Assembly: GCA_016182965.1 (NCBI GenBank)
Contig: JACPFM010000099.1
Coordinates: 1-49,301, forward strand
Length of the DNA stretch: 49,301 nt
Direction: 5' to 3'
Source of the DNA: Deltaproteobacteria bacterium
Lineage (GTDB): Bacteria; Myxococcota_A; Polyangia; Polyangiales; JADJMO01
The stretch's first letter is position 1. Each line of letters begins with the position of its first letter. The notes below the pieces were generated by a model that was not told where the DNA came from, did not search any database, and worked only from the letters and a program-made list of their open reading frames with translations. A program made the position numbers and the translations under genes. Positions 17,535 through 29,009 of the stretch are shown here, piece by piece.

Positions 17535-18593
17535 TCACAGCAAGTCGTTGCGCCCCTTCGCCTTCAGCGCCTCGACCACCGCCCGCACGTCCTGCGCCCT
17601 CCCTCGCGGCAGCACCAGCAGCGCGTCGTCCGTCTCGACCACCACCAGGTCCTCCACGCCCACCAGCGCGACCTGCTTGCCGCGCGCGCTGCCCTCGAGG
17701 CGGACGAGGTTTCTGCGCGCGTCGACCGCGATCGCGCCCTCCGGCAGCGCGTTGCCCGCGTCGTCCTTCGCGGCGAGCTCCCACGCGCTCTCCCAGCTGC
17801 CGACGTCGCTCCAGCCGAAGTCGCCGGGCACCACGCCGACCTGGCCGGGCGTCGCGCCGACGCGCTCGACCACGCCGTAGTCGATGCTGATCGAGGGCAG
17901 GGCGGGGAACACCTCGCGCACCGCGGCGTCGCCGATCATCGCGTCGAGCCCGCGCGCGAGCTCGGGCAGGTGCGCGCGGATCGCCTCGTCCATCGCGCGG
18001 GCGCGGAAGAAGAACATGCCGCTGTTCCAGAGGAACCGGCCGCTCGCCAGGTACTCGCGCGCCCGCGCCGCATCGGGCTTCTCGACGAAGCGCGACACCT
18101 CGTGCGCGCCGTCGACCTCGGGGACGAAGCCGCCGGTCTCGATGTACCCGAAGCCGGTGTCGGGGCGCGTCGGGCGGATGCCGATCGTCGCGAGCGCACG
18201 CACCTTGGCGACCTCGAGCGCGCTCTGCATCGACGCGCGCAGACCGGCCGGATCGTCGACGTGCTGATCGCTCGGGAGCACGGCGATGATCGCCTCGGGA
18301 TCGCGCGCGAGGATGGTGCGCGTCGCCCAGCCGATGCACGGCGCGGTGTTGCGGGGCGAGGGCTCGGCGAGGAGGTTCTCCGCCGGCAGGCTCGGGAGCT
18401 CGCGGCGGGTGGCGTCGGCGAGCACCGCGGCGGTGACGACCAGCGTGCGCTCGGTCGGGACGATCGGCGCGATGCGCGCGACCGTCGCGGCGAGCAGCGA
18501 CTCGGTCCCGCCGCCGAGCGGCAACAGCTGCTTTGGGCGATGCGCTCGCGACGCCGGCCAGAACCGCGTCCCCGAGCCACCGGCCATCACCAC
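17535..18593 (-). CDS. manC: Mannose-1-phosphate guanylyltransferase
   Basis: 352 residues. The nucleotidyltransferase signature is at the extreme N-terminus (VMAGGSGTRFWPASRAHRPK), with the later landmarks PRNTAPCIGWA, VLPSDQHV, TGFGYIETG, FVEKPDAA, WNSGMFFF and SDVGSWESAW. This is the GMP (ManC/ManB-type GMP) fold that makes GDP-mannose from mannose-1-phosphate and GTP. There is no C-terminal phosphomannose-isomerase domain, so it is the short monofunctional form. The usual few residues before the signature (for example M-x-A-V) are lacking: an in-frame stop lies not far upstream, leaving GTG codons at 18593/18590 as starts. GDP-mannose could feed the envelope glycosyltransferases in the window. 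Confidence 0.93.
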   Translation of the reverse strand: MVMAGGSGTRFWPASRAHRPKQLLPLGGGTESLLAATVARIAPIVPTERTLVVTAAVLADATRRELPSLPAENLLAEPSPRNTAPCIGWATRTILARDPEAIIAVLPSDQHVDDPAGLRASMQSALEVAKVRALATIGIRPTRPDTGFGYIETGGFVPEVDGAHEVSRFVEKPDAARAREYLASGRFLWNSGMFFFRARAMDEAIRAHLPELARGLDAMIGDAAVREVFPALPSISIDYGVVERVGATPGQVGVVPGDFGWSDVGSWESAWELAAKDDAGNALPEGAIAVDARRNLVRLEGSARGKQVALVGVEDLVVVETDDALLVLPRGRAQDVRAVVEALKAKGRNDLL

Positions 18594-18698
18594 CGCCCAG
18601 ACCGGTCCGCGCGCGCTCCGTCATGGCGCCCCTAGGTCGCGGCGCCTCGCGCGGGAGTCAATCTCGCGCGCCCCGGTGAGCCCGCGGCGCGGCGCTCA

Positions 18699-19790
18699 TC
18701 AACCGCGGCGGCGCGCCGCGAGGAGCTTCCTCGCCAGGGTGGACACGCCGCGCCGGTCGAGGTCTCGCGGCCGGACGACCTCGACCGCGTCCCAGGCCGC
18801 GTTCGAGGCGATCGCGGTCGGCGGGCGATCGACGACGCCCTGGTGCACGGCGATCTCGAGGTGCCGGTGGGTGAGCACGTGCTCCACCTGGCGCGCCGGC
18901 GCTTCGTCGAACCGCACCTTCACGCCCAGCGTCGCCTCGAGCTCCGCGCGCGCGGCGTGCCGGTCGCGCGCCGAGACGCGCGGCGGCTCCCACAGCCCGG
19001 CGAACAGCCCGTGCGGGGCGCGCCGCACCAGCACGCGCGCCGACTCGTCGCCGCCGCGCACGCGCAGCACGGCGGCGATCTCGCGCACGCGCGGCCGCAC
19101 CGGCTTCTCGGACACGACCGGCAGCTCGTGCGTGCGACCCTCGCGCTTCGCCGCGCACGCCGCGCGGATCGGGCACTGTCCGCAGCGCGGCTCGCGCGGC
19201 ACGCACACCGTGGCCCCGAGCTCCATGAGCGCGTTGTTCCAGGCGCCCGGGCGCTCGCGATCGACGAGCTCCTCGGCGAGGCGCCACGCGCGCGCGAGCC
19301 CCTTGCCCTTCTTCGGATCGTCCTCGATCGCGAACACGCGCGCGAGCACGCGCGCGACGTTGCCGTCGACCAGCGCCGCCGGGAGATCGAAGGCCTGGCT
19401 CGCGATCGCGCCGGTGGTGTAGGCGCCGACCCCGGGGATCGCGCGGAGCGCGCCGGTGTCGGCGGGCAGCGCGCCGCCGTGCGCCTCGGCCACGTGCCGC
19501 GCCCCCTGATGCAGCAGGCGCGCGCGCCGGTAGTAGCCGAGGCCGCTCCACGCCGCGAGGACGTCGTCGAGCGGCGCGCCGGCGAGCGCCTCAGCGTCGG
19601 GCCACTGCGCGAGGAAGCGCTCCCAGTACGGGATCACCGTCTCGACCCGCGTCTGCTGCAGCATCACCTCCGCGATCCAGATCGCGTACGGATCGCGGGT
19701 TCGCCGCCACGGCAGGTCGCGCGCGTGCGCGTCGTACCAGGCGAGCAGCGCGCGCCGCAGCCGCGATCGCGCGCTCGGCGTCGGGCTCAC
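18699..19790 (-). CDS. mutY: A/G-specific adenine DNA glycosylase MutY
   Basis: 363 residues from GTG 19790, whose first bases overlap the stop of the upstream gene (GTGA), implying coupling. It has WIAEVMLQQTRVETVIPYWE with catalytic Glu41, helix-hairpin-helix LRAIPGVGAYTTGAIASQAF, ALVDGNVARVLARV with Asp142, and the [4Fe-4S] ligands Cys196, Cys203, Cys206 and Cys212 (C-x6-C-x2-C-x5-C). The C-terminal part (about 235-345) is the NUDIX-like domain that recognises 8-oxoG. It removes adenine mispaired with 8-oxoguanine. Length is normal for MutY. Confidence 0.95.
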   Translation of the reverse strand: MSPTPSARSRLRRALLAWYDAHARDLPWRRTRDPYAIWIAEVMLQQTRVETVIPYWERFLAQWPDAEALAGAPLDDVLAAWSGLGYYRRARLLHQGARHVAEAHGGALPADTGALRAIPGVGAYTTGAIASQAFDLPAALVDGNVARVLARVFAIEDDPKKGKGLARAWRLAEELVDRERPGAWNNALMELGATVCVPREPRCGQCPIRAACAAKREGRTHELPVVSEKPVRPRVREIAAVLRVRGGDESARVLVRRAPHGLFAGLWEPPRVSARDRHAARAELEATLGVKVRFDEAPARQVEHVLTHRHLEIAVHQGVVDRPPTAIASNAAWDAVEVVRPRDLDRRGVSTLARKLLAARRRG

Positions 19791-21862
19791 TTCACCGGCT
19801 TGGCGGTGAGCTCGAGGGTGAACGCCCCTTCGGCCTTGGTGCCGTACCCGTCGACCACCACGTAGTAGGTGCCCGCATCGAGCTCGCGATCGAGCTGCTT
19901 CGAGTAGTAGTTCGAGCAGACGATCTCGTTGCGCGTCGGGTCGCCGCAGTCGGAGCGAAGCGACATGATCGCGTTGTAGAAGGTGCCGCCCTTGAGCGAG
20001 AGGTTCACCTTGGACTTCTCCTTCAAGGTGAACTGGTAGACCTTGTCGCCGCTCTGCTGGCTCCACACGCTGCCGCCGCACTTCTCGGAGGCGAAGCGGT
20101 CGGCGGCGCCGCTGGTCGTGTCGTTCACCGGCGTGCCGGGGACCAGCTTCGGCGCCGCCTTGCACGCGGCGATCGCCGGGGCGGGCTCGCGCATCTTCGC
20201 CGAGAGCTTGGTGCGACCGAAGTCGTCGACGCCCTTGCCCTTCACCACGAAGAAGTACGAGCCGGGATCGACGGTGGCGTCGAAGCCCTTGCTGGTGGAC
20301 GCCGGCTCGCAAGCGACCTCGCCCTTGGTCTCGCCGCACGCCTTCTGCAGCGCGAAGACGTGGTGCGCCTCGTCCTCCGTGGTCGAGACGAAGAGGCGGC
20401 TCTTCGCCTTCACGTCGAGCTTGTAGACGACGTCGGACGACGAGTCGGCGGCGCAGCTCGCCTTCAGGTCGGACTTCGCCTGGAACGTGTCGAGGGTGAA
20501 CGTCGTCCCGAGCGGCAAGGGCTTCGCGTCCTTGCAGCCGTCGGACTCCGCGGTGCCGGCGCCCTGCGCGTCGGAGCGATCGATGGTGAGGTCGACGCTC
20601 GCCGAGTGCGTCGCGTCGTTGGTCGAGCCGATGACGGTGTAGGCGCCCGCGTCCATCACGCCGGTCCACGACATGGCGTCGATGTGCCAGTCCTTCGCGC
20701 AGACGAGCTCGGTGGTCGGCTCCTCGCACCGCTTGCGGACGCTGAGGCTGCTCTCGCCGCCGGACGACGCGCGCATGCTCAGGCGCACGCGCGACCGCGA
20801 CTTCAGATCGAATTTGAAGAGCGCCTCGCTGGCGCCGCTGCTGGAGCACGACGGGCGGAAGCTCGAGCCGTCGGCGGAGACGAACTCGGTCGTCTTCTGG
20901 CCGACGTTCGCCGTTCGCGCGCCGGCGCACACCGACTCGAGGCTCGGCGCGTCTTCGAGGCGCGCCTTGAGCTCGAAATCGCCGCGGTTGTCGGCCTCGT
21001 AGCCGGCGACGAGCACGCCGTAGTCGCCGGTGTCGACGACCGCCTCGAGGTGCGACTTGGTCTGCAGGCCCTCGGAGTCGTCGGAGCAGTCGACCTCGTG
21101 GCCGGAGTCGCAGAGGTAGCCGTCGTTCTGATCGGCCCGGTAGAGGGTCATCACCGCGTCGAACTTCGCGCTCAGATCGAGCACCAGCTTGTGACGACCC
21201 TCGACGTGCACGCGGTAGACGACCGAGGGACCCTCGGCGGCCGCGCAGCTCGCGCGCGCGGCGTAGCCCTTGTTGCTGTTGTTGCCCTTGACCGAGCCGC
21301 CGGGCGACAGCTCGATGCCGCTGCTGCACGGATCGCCGGAGCCGTCGGAGACCATCGGCTCTTCGCACTCGTCGCCGACGCAGCCCACCACCATGGGCTC
21401 TTCGGAGCCCTTCGACGGAGGCTTCTCGGACGAGGCGTACGGCTGCGCGATGAACGACCCGGAGCCGCCGGTCGACTTGACCACGAGGTTGTAGGTCGCC
21501 GCCTCGGGCACGCAGTGCTTGATCGAGGTCGAGCCCTCCTGCTTCTTCACCTCGCCGACGCTCTTGCCGGCCGGATCGAGGACCGAGAGGTCGACGCCCT
21601 TGAGGCCGTCGCCGCCGAACACGACGACCTGGTAGCAGCCCTCCTTGAGGGCGAGCGGCACCTTGCCGTCGGTGCCTTCGGCGACGGTGCCCATCGCGGG
21701 GGCGCCGAACGCGGTGTAGCCGACCGACTCGTAGATGCTCTTGGCCGAGGCCATGCGCGCGACGAGATCGGGACCGCGCGAGGCGCAGCCGCTCTGAGCG
21801 GAGACGAACGGCGCTGCGAGGAAGCACGCGGTCAGCGCGACGCGGCGGAGGCGGACGGACAT
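19787..21862 (-). CDS. Exported protein with repeated PPC-like beta domains
   Basis: 691 residues with an N-terminal export signal (RLRRVALTACFLAAPFVSAQ). A Cys follows in AQSGC, but this is a poor lipobox. The mature chain holds about five repeats of a roughly 110-residue beta domain with an aromatic-containing KLxxxxRxxLxL segment, a Cys pair and a closing (L/M)DAGTYYVVVDGYG-type strand (clear at about 650-680; earlier versions VVDTGDYGVLVAGYE and VMDAGAYTVIGSTN). This pattern matches the bacterial pre-peptidase C-terminal (PPC) domain. No catalytic domain is present. A charged PSKGSEEP/CVGDECEEP linker lies near 150-175. Function is unknown; a surface or periplasmic binding role is likely. 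Confidence 0.75.
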   Translation of the reverse strand: MSVRLRRVALTACFLAAPFVSAQSGCASRGPDLVARMASAKSIYESVGYTAFGAPAMGTVAEGTDGKVPLALKEGCYQVVVFGGDGLKGVDLSVLDPAGKSVGEVKKQEGSTSIKHCVPEAATYNLVVKSTGGSGSFIAQPYASSEKPPSKGSEEPMVVGCVGDECEEPMVSDGSGDPCSSGIELSPGGSVKGNNSNKGYAARASCAAAEGPSVVYRVHVEGRHKLVLDLSAKFDAVMTLYRADQNDGYLCDSGHEVDCSDDSEGLQTKSHLEAVVDTGDYGVLVAGYEADNRGDFELKARLEDAPSLESVCAGARTANVGQKTTEFVSADGSSFRPSCSSSGASEALFKFDLKSRSRVRLSMRASSGGESSLSVRKRCEEPTTELVCAKDWHIDAMSWTGVMDAGAYTVIGSTNDATHSASVDLTIDRSDAQGAGTAESDGCKDAKPLPLGTTFTLDTFQAKSDLKASCAADSSSDVVYKLDVKAKSRLFVSTTEDEAHHVFALQKACGETKGEVACEPASTSKGFDATVDPGSYFFVVKGKGVDDFGRTKLSAKMREPAPAIAACKAAPKLVPGTPVNDTTSGAADRFASEKCGGSVWSQQSGDKVYQFTLKEKSKVNLSLKGGTFYNAIMSLRSDCGDPTRNEIVCSNYYSKQLDRELDAGTYYVVVDGYGTKAEGAFTLELTAKPVK

Positions 21863-21897
21863 CGTCGGGGCATCGTACCCGATGGCCTGCCAAAATC

Positions 21898-22125
21898 CCC
21901 CCGGACTGAAGTCCGGGGCACCGACGGCCGGGCGAAGCCCTTGGGGCTGGCGAGGGGCTCGTGTCGAGGAAGTGCAGTCCCAAGCGGACCGAAGTCACTC
22001 CGGCGCTCGTACGGAGTTGGTTCGAGCTCGCCAACCCTGCAGCGACGACTCCAAGCCAGGCTGGCGATTCGGTGAAGTCCGAAGGACTTGAGGTGCAGTC
22101 GGTGCCCCGGACTTCAGTCCGGGGG
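21898..22125. mobile_element. Small palindrome-ended element (MITE/REPIN-like), 28-bp terminal inverted repeats
   Basis: The 28-bp ends (21898-21925 and 22098-22125) are perfect reverse complements. Each end itself contains a hairpin with arms CCCCGGACT and AGTCCGGGG. The 172-bp core has no convincing ORF but holds local hairpins such as AAGTCC-GAA-GGACTT. A solo copy of the palindrome lies at 38439-38460. It sits between the PPC-repeat gene start and the sigma-54 activator stop. It could be a REPIN-type repeat or a non-autonomous element mobilised by a trans-acting transposase; no target-site duplication is obvious. Confidence 0.65.
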
Positions 22126-22135
22126 TCATCGAGCG

Positions 22136-25201
<3,066 letters not shown>

Positions 25202-25215
25202 CGAGGTCCATTGTA

Positions 25216-25230
25216 GTTCAATTGCTGAAC
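25216..25230. promoter_or_regulatory. Possible operator upstream of the sigma-54 activator gene
   Basis: GTTCA-ATTGC-TGAAC, an interrupted palindrome 15-29 bp upstream of the start, in an AT-rich patch. A TACAAT lies 10 bp upstream of the ATG but no good -35 is paired with it. The rest of this 87-bp gap is plain. Confidence 0.25.
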
Positions 25231-25288
25231 CACATGGATCGCGCTTTTTCGGGGTGACGCGGCGCGGAAAATCGGGGGTGGCCGCGCC

Positions 25289-26419
25289 TCACCAGGCGAG
25301 GCCGACCATCGCGCCGAACGTCCACTGCTTCGCCAGCCCTTTGATGCGTGCCTTGGCGGCGTCGTCGGGCGCGCCGCTCTCCGGGTCGGCGAGCTCCATC
25401 GCCACGTGGGGGAGCACGACGGAGAGGTTCTCCCACCTCCACGACAACCCGAACAACGCGCGCTGCCGGCGGTAGGCGCGCATGTTCCTGAAGACGACGT
25501 TGTTGTTGAGGTCGAGCTTGGCGGGGCTTCCGATCGCGTCGCCGCTGATCGCTCCACCCGTCTTGTTCTGGCAGTGGAACTCGCCCGTGTCGCCTGCGGC
25601 GCGCTCGGCCGCTGTCGCAGGGCGGGCGTTGCAGTCGCCCAACCCGTCGCGGTCGGGGGTGGTGTCGATGACGCCGGAGTCGGCGTTGATCCACACCATC
25701 TGCCAGCCCACGTAGGGCTGGAAGACGACCTGGTTGGCGATGGGGAACCGCCGCGACACCTGGACGTCGAACGAGGGCACGGTGATCTTCACCTTGCTCG
25801 TGCCGGTCAACGTGTGGACGTAGCCACCCACCGAGACGTCGAAGAGCTTGCGGAAGCCCTCGAACGGCGCGAGCCGGATGCCGCCGCCGAGGATCACCAG
25901 CTCGGTGTTGGCCATGTAGCCCACCGACCCCTGCAGCTCGAACCCGTACGGCAGGCCCTTGCGGCCGCTGACGCCGTAGATCTGGAGCATGCTGTCGGGG
26001 CTGCCGTTGCTCGACGAGAACTTCTTGCCGTCGGTGATCGGGCCCTCGGTGCCCCTCGTGATGTAGCGCTCGTTCTTGTCGATCGTGGTGAAGGTGCCGA
26101 AGAGCGAGAGCTCGAAGCCTCCGTAGCCGGTGGTGCGCGCCGGGTGCATCGCCGTGGGCGCCATCGCCATGGCGTACGTCGACATGAGCTTGGCCCACGC
26201 GTCGTTGTCGGCCCGGTAGTAGTTGGTGTCGAAGCCGGTGCCCGCCGCGTTCACCTGCGCGGCGCCGCACGGAACCGGGTTCGGCGCGCAGGGCTGCGTG
26301 AGACGCTCGGGCGCGAGGTCCATCGGGTTCGCGTTCGCGTCGCGTTCGACGAAGAGCGCGGCGAAGCCGAGCGCACCGAGCGCCATCGTCGCCACCAGCC
26401 GAGACACCGGTCCTGTCAT
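25289..26419 (-). CDS. Hypothetical outer-membrane beta-barrel protein
   Basis: 376 residues from ATG 26419, with GAGGAAG upstream. The signal peptide is LVATMALGALGFAALF followed by a probable cleavage after ANA. The mature chain has alternating strands (ELVILGGGIRL, VVFQPYVGWQMVWINAD, LFGLSWRWENLSVVLPHVAM) and ends GAMVGLAW with an aromatic last residue, as in Bam-inserted barrels. A Cys pair appears in QPCAPNPVPCG and another in GDCN/FHC. No specific family is recognised; the gene could encode a porin-like or lipid-transport barrel. It is transcribed alone, divergent from trmL. Confidence 0.7.
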   Translation of the reverse strand: MTGPVSRLVATMALGALGFAALFVERDANANPMDLAPERLTQPCAPNPVPCGAAQVNAAGTGFDTNYYRADNDAWAKLMSTYAMAMAPTAMHPARTTGYGGFELSLFGTFTTIDKNERYITRGTEGPITDGKKFSSSNGSPDSMLQIYGVSGRKGLPYGFELQGSVGYMANTELVILGGGIRLAPFEGFRKLFDVSVGGYVHTLTGTSKVKITVPSFDVQVSRRFPIANQVVFQPYVGWQMVWINADSGVIDTTPDRDGLGDCNARPATAAERAAGDTGEFHCQNKTGGAISGDAIGSPAKLDLNNNVVFRNMRAYRRQRALFGLSWRWENLSVVLPHVAMELADPESGAPDDAAKARIKGLAKQWTFGAMVGLAW

Positions 26420-26486
26420 CGCTTCCTCGAGCAACTCGCCCGCTACGAGACTCGCAAGCTAAAGGTTCGGGGAAGAGACCGTCAAG

Positions 26487-27080
26487 ATGAACATGCCTGC
26501 CTCGCCTCCATCCTCACCTCTCACCGGGCCTCGCACCGGGGCTCTCAGCGGGACCGGCATCGACGAAGGTGGTCGGTTGCGGGTCCCGCCGCTCGAGCCG
26601 CCGTTCCACATCGTGCTCCTCGAGCCGGAGATCCCGCCGAACACCGGGAATGTCGCCCGGATCTGCGCGGCCACCTCGTCGCCGCTGCACCTCGTGGGGC
26701 CGCTCGGGTTCCGAATCGACGCGCATTCGGTGCGCCGCGCGGGCCTCGATTACTGGCACCTGGTCGATCTGCGACGCCACCTCGACTGGGCCCATTTCCT
26801 CCACGAGTTCTCCCGAGAGAGCAGAGAGCGGGGAGGGGCGTCGCGGGTGTGGCTCTTCACGGCCAAAACCGAGCGGAGCTGGTTCGGCGTGGCGCCGAGC
26901 CCCGGCGACGCCCTGGTGTTCGGCAAGGAGTCGGTCGGCCTCCCCGAAGACCTGGTCGCGGCGCACGCCGAGACGACCGTCGCCATCCCGACCAGCGGCG
27001 GCGTCCGCTCCCACAACCTCGCCAACGCGGTGGCGATCGCCGTCTACGAGGGTCTGCGGAAGGTCGGCGGCCTCGGGTGA
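26487..27080 (+). CDS. trmL: tRNA (cytidine/uridine(34)-2'-O)-methyltransferase, SPOUT class
   Basis: 197 residues. The SPOUT knot signatures are clear: VLLEPEIPPNTGNVARICAA, HLVGPLGF, ALVFGKESVGLPE and IPTSGGVRSHNLANAVAIAV. TrmL methylates the ribose of the wobble nucleotide of certain tRNA-Leu. The first about 39 residues (rich in Pro, Ser and Thr) precede the conserved fold and are not typical, so translation may begin at a later codon; ATG 26487 and 26493 are both possible. Confidence 0.9.
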   Translation: MNMPASPPSSPLTGPRTGALSGTGIDEGGRLRVPPLEPPFHIVLLEPEIPPNTGNVARICAATSSPLHLVGPLGFRIDAHSVRRAGLDYWHLVDLRRHLDWAHFLHEFSRESRERGGASRVWLFTAKTERSWFGVAPSPGDALVFGKESVGLPEDLVAAHAETTVAIPTSGGVRSHNLANAVAIAVYEGLRKVGGLG

Positions 27081-27136
27081 TCGCGGGGGCGAGCGCGCCT
27101 CTCGTGGCTGGGACGCCCGGGGGCAGCGGCTTCGTA

Positions 27137-27288
27137 GGTCGAAGGTCGAAGGTCGAAGGTCGAAGGTCGAAGGTCGAAGATCGGAGGTTGCGGGTCGGGG
27201 GCGCGCCTTTCGGGCCACGGCGCCTGATTGGCTGAGGGCGCGCTGGATATCTCTGTCCGCTTCGACCTTCGACCTTCGACGTTCGACC
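27137..27288. repeat. Inverted pair of heptamer arrays (GGTCGAA x6 / TTCGACC x4)
   Basis: Six GGTCGAA units (27137-27178), an 82-bp spacer, then four TTCGACC units (27261-27288, one with a G for the final C). The arrays are reverse complements and can pair over about 28 bp with one mismatch. They fill most of the 286-bp gap between trmL and the first mlaE-like gene; the last 78 bp of that gap hold the next gene's ribosome binding site and little else. Confidence 0.85.
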
Positions 27289-27366
27289 CCGTCTGCAGCG
27301 GCCGGCGCGAGGCCAGCGCCTCCGAATCGGCCGCCGTTCCAGAGAGGCCGTGGTACCGTGCGCGCG

Positions 27367-28176
27367 ATGTCCGGGTCCGTCCTCGACACCTCCGCGGACG
27401 ACAAACGTGGCGTCGCTTTCGCGGCCGGCGCGAGCTTCCTGCGCATCAGCGAGCTGGTCGGCGGCTTCGCGCTGCTCCTGTGGCGCATCTTCATCCGGGT
27501 CGTGCCGCCCCGGTTCGACGCGCGCGAGCTGAAGAACAACCTCTACAAGATGGGGGTGAAGTCGCTGCCCATCGTGGCGGTGACCGCGCTGTTCACCGGC
27601 GCGATCATGGTCATCCAGGCGGCCCCGATGGTCACCCGCTACCAGGCCCACGGCCTGATCGGCTGGGGCGCGGGCTTCGGCACGCTGCGCGAGATCGGCC
27701 CGCTGCTGACCGCGCTGATGATCAGCGGCCGCGTCGGCGCCAACAACGCCGCCGAGCTCGGCACGATGGTGGTCACCGAGCAGATCGACGCGATGCGCAC
27801 CCTGGCGATCGATCCGCTCAACTACCTGATCGTGCCGCGCTTCCTCGGCGTGGTGATCACCCTCTTCATCTCCACCCTCGTCGCCGACGCCCTGGCCCTC
27901 TTCGGCGCGGCGTACTCCTGCGGGCCGCTGCTCGGCATCGAGCCGCGCGTGTTCTACAACGGCCTCACCGCCGGCCTGCTCAACTTCGGCGACGTCGCGC
28001 ACGGCCTCGTGAAGTCGGTGTTCTTCGGCGCGATGATCGGCCTCTCCAGCTGCTACTTCGGCACGAACGTCAGCGGCGGCGCGCCCGGCGTCGGCCGCGC
28101 GGTCAACGCGACGGTCGTCGTCTCGGCCGCGAGCATCTTCGTCCTCGACTACTTCATCTCGTTCCTGAGCGCGTGA
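27367..28176 (+). CDS. mlaE: MlaE-like ABC transporter permease
   Basis: 269 residues, polytopic inner-membrane protein. The MlaE signature LREIGPLLTALMISGRVGAN is complete, followed by AAELGTMVVTEQIDAM and LNYLIVPRFLG. It forms the membrane channel of a phospholipid transporter of the Mla type, which moves lipids between inner and outer membrane. ATG 27367 is used; GTG 27358 is closer to an AGAGAGG and is a good alternative. The second permease gene begins 2 bp after its stop. The partner ATPase is probably the gene at 32468. Confidence 0.9.
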   Translation: MSGSVLDTSADDKRGVAFAAGASFLRISELVGGFALLLWRIFIRVVPPRFDARELKNNLYKMGVKSLPIVAVTALFTGAIMVIQAAPMVTRYQAHGLIGWGAGFGTLREIGPLLTALMISGRVGANNAAELGTMVVTEQIDAMRTLAIDPLNYLIVPRFLGVVITLFISTLVADALALFGAAYSCGPLLGIEPRVFYNGLTAGLLNFGDVAHGLVKSVFFGAMIGLSSCYFGTNVSGGAPGVGRAVNATVVVSAASIFVLDYFISFLSA

Positions 28177-28178
28177 GC

Positions 28179-29009
28179 ATGGCGGCGCACGGGCACGAGC
28201 AGCAGGAGGAGGAGGCGCCGCGCGGCGACGACCGCGGCTTCGTCGGCGAGATCGGCTACCTGGTCATCGACGGCCTGAAGCAGGCCCGCGATCTCTACTC
28301 GGTGTTCGTCCGCACCCTGTATTTCTCGGTCTACGGCAAGAGCGAGAAGGGCGCCGTCGTCGAGCAGATCTTCCTGCAGGGCAACCAGTCGGTCTTCTTC
28401 CTGACCGTCTTCATGGGCTTCTTCGGGATGATCCTCGTCTTCCAGGCGGGGGTGCAGGCGCTGCGCATCGTCCCCGACCTGACCCTGCTCGGGGCGACGT
28501 TCCTCCAGCTCCTGGTGCGCGATCTCGCCGCGTCGATCGGCGCGCTGATGCTGGCGACGCGCGTCGGCGCCGGCATCGCCGCCGAGATCGGCTCGATGGT
28601 CGTCACCGAGCAGGTCGACGCGCTGCGCATGTGCGCCGCCGATCCCATCGAGTACCTGGTGGTCCCGCGCTTCAAGGGCGGCATCATCGCGACCACCGCC
28701 GTGATCATCTGGAGCGCGATGATCGCCTGGACGAGCGGCATGCTCACCGCCTGGTCGTTCTTCGGCGTGCTCCCCCGCACCTTCGCGAACGTGCAGATGG
28801 TCGGCGTGGGCGACGTGGTCGTCGGGCTCACCAAGTGCCTCGCCTACGGCGCGGCGATCCCGATCGTCAGCGCGCAGTCGGGGCTCTCGACCTTCGGCGG
28901 CAGCGAGGGCGTCGGCTGGGCGACGACGCGCGCGGTCGTCAACAGCTCGCTCGCGGTCATCATCCTGAACTTCTTCATCTCCGCGGCCGGCCTGGTGATC
29001 TTCCCGTGA
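28179..29009 (+). CDS. Second, divergent MlaE-like permease
   Basis: 276 residues. The N-terminus is charged (HEQQEEEAPRGDDRG). The core keeps the MlaE pattern VGAGIAAEIGSMVVTEQVDA and PIEYLVVPRFKGG, but the helical Glu-Ile-Gly-Pro segment of the first permease is replaced by VRDLAASIGALML. It is not a copy of the neighbour, so the two may form a heterodimeric permease. It starts 2 bp after the first mlaE stop and the following phosphoesterase gene overlaps its stop, implying one operon. No mlaD is in the window. Confidence 0.87.
   Translation: MAAHGHEQQEEEAPRGDDRGFVGEIGYLVIDGLKQARDLYSVFVRTLYFSVYGKSEKGAVVEQIFLQGNQSVFFLTVFMGFFGMILVFQAGVQALRIVPDLTLLGATFLQLLVRDLAASIGALMLATRVGAGIAAEIGSMVVTEQVDALRMCAADPIEYLVVPRFKGGIIATTAVIIWSAMIAWTSGMLTAWSFFGVLPRTFANVQMVGVGDVVVGLTKCLAYGAAIPIVSAQSGLSTFGGSEGVGWATTRAVVNSSLAVIILNFFISAAGLVIFP

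Noticed and set aside
27137..27288. CRISPR array
   Set aside because: Units are 7 bp with no spacers, and no cas genes lie nearby.
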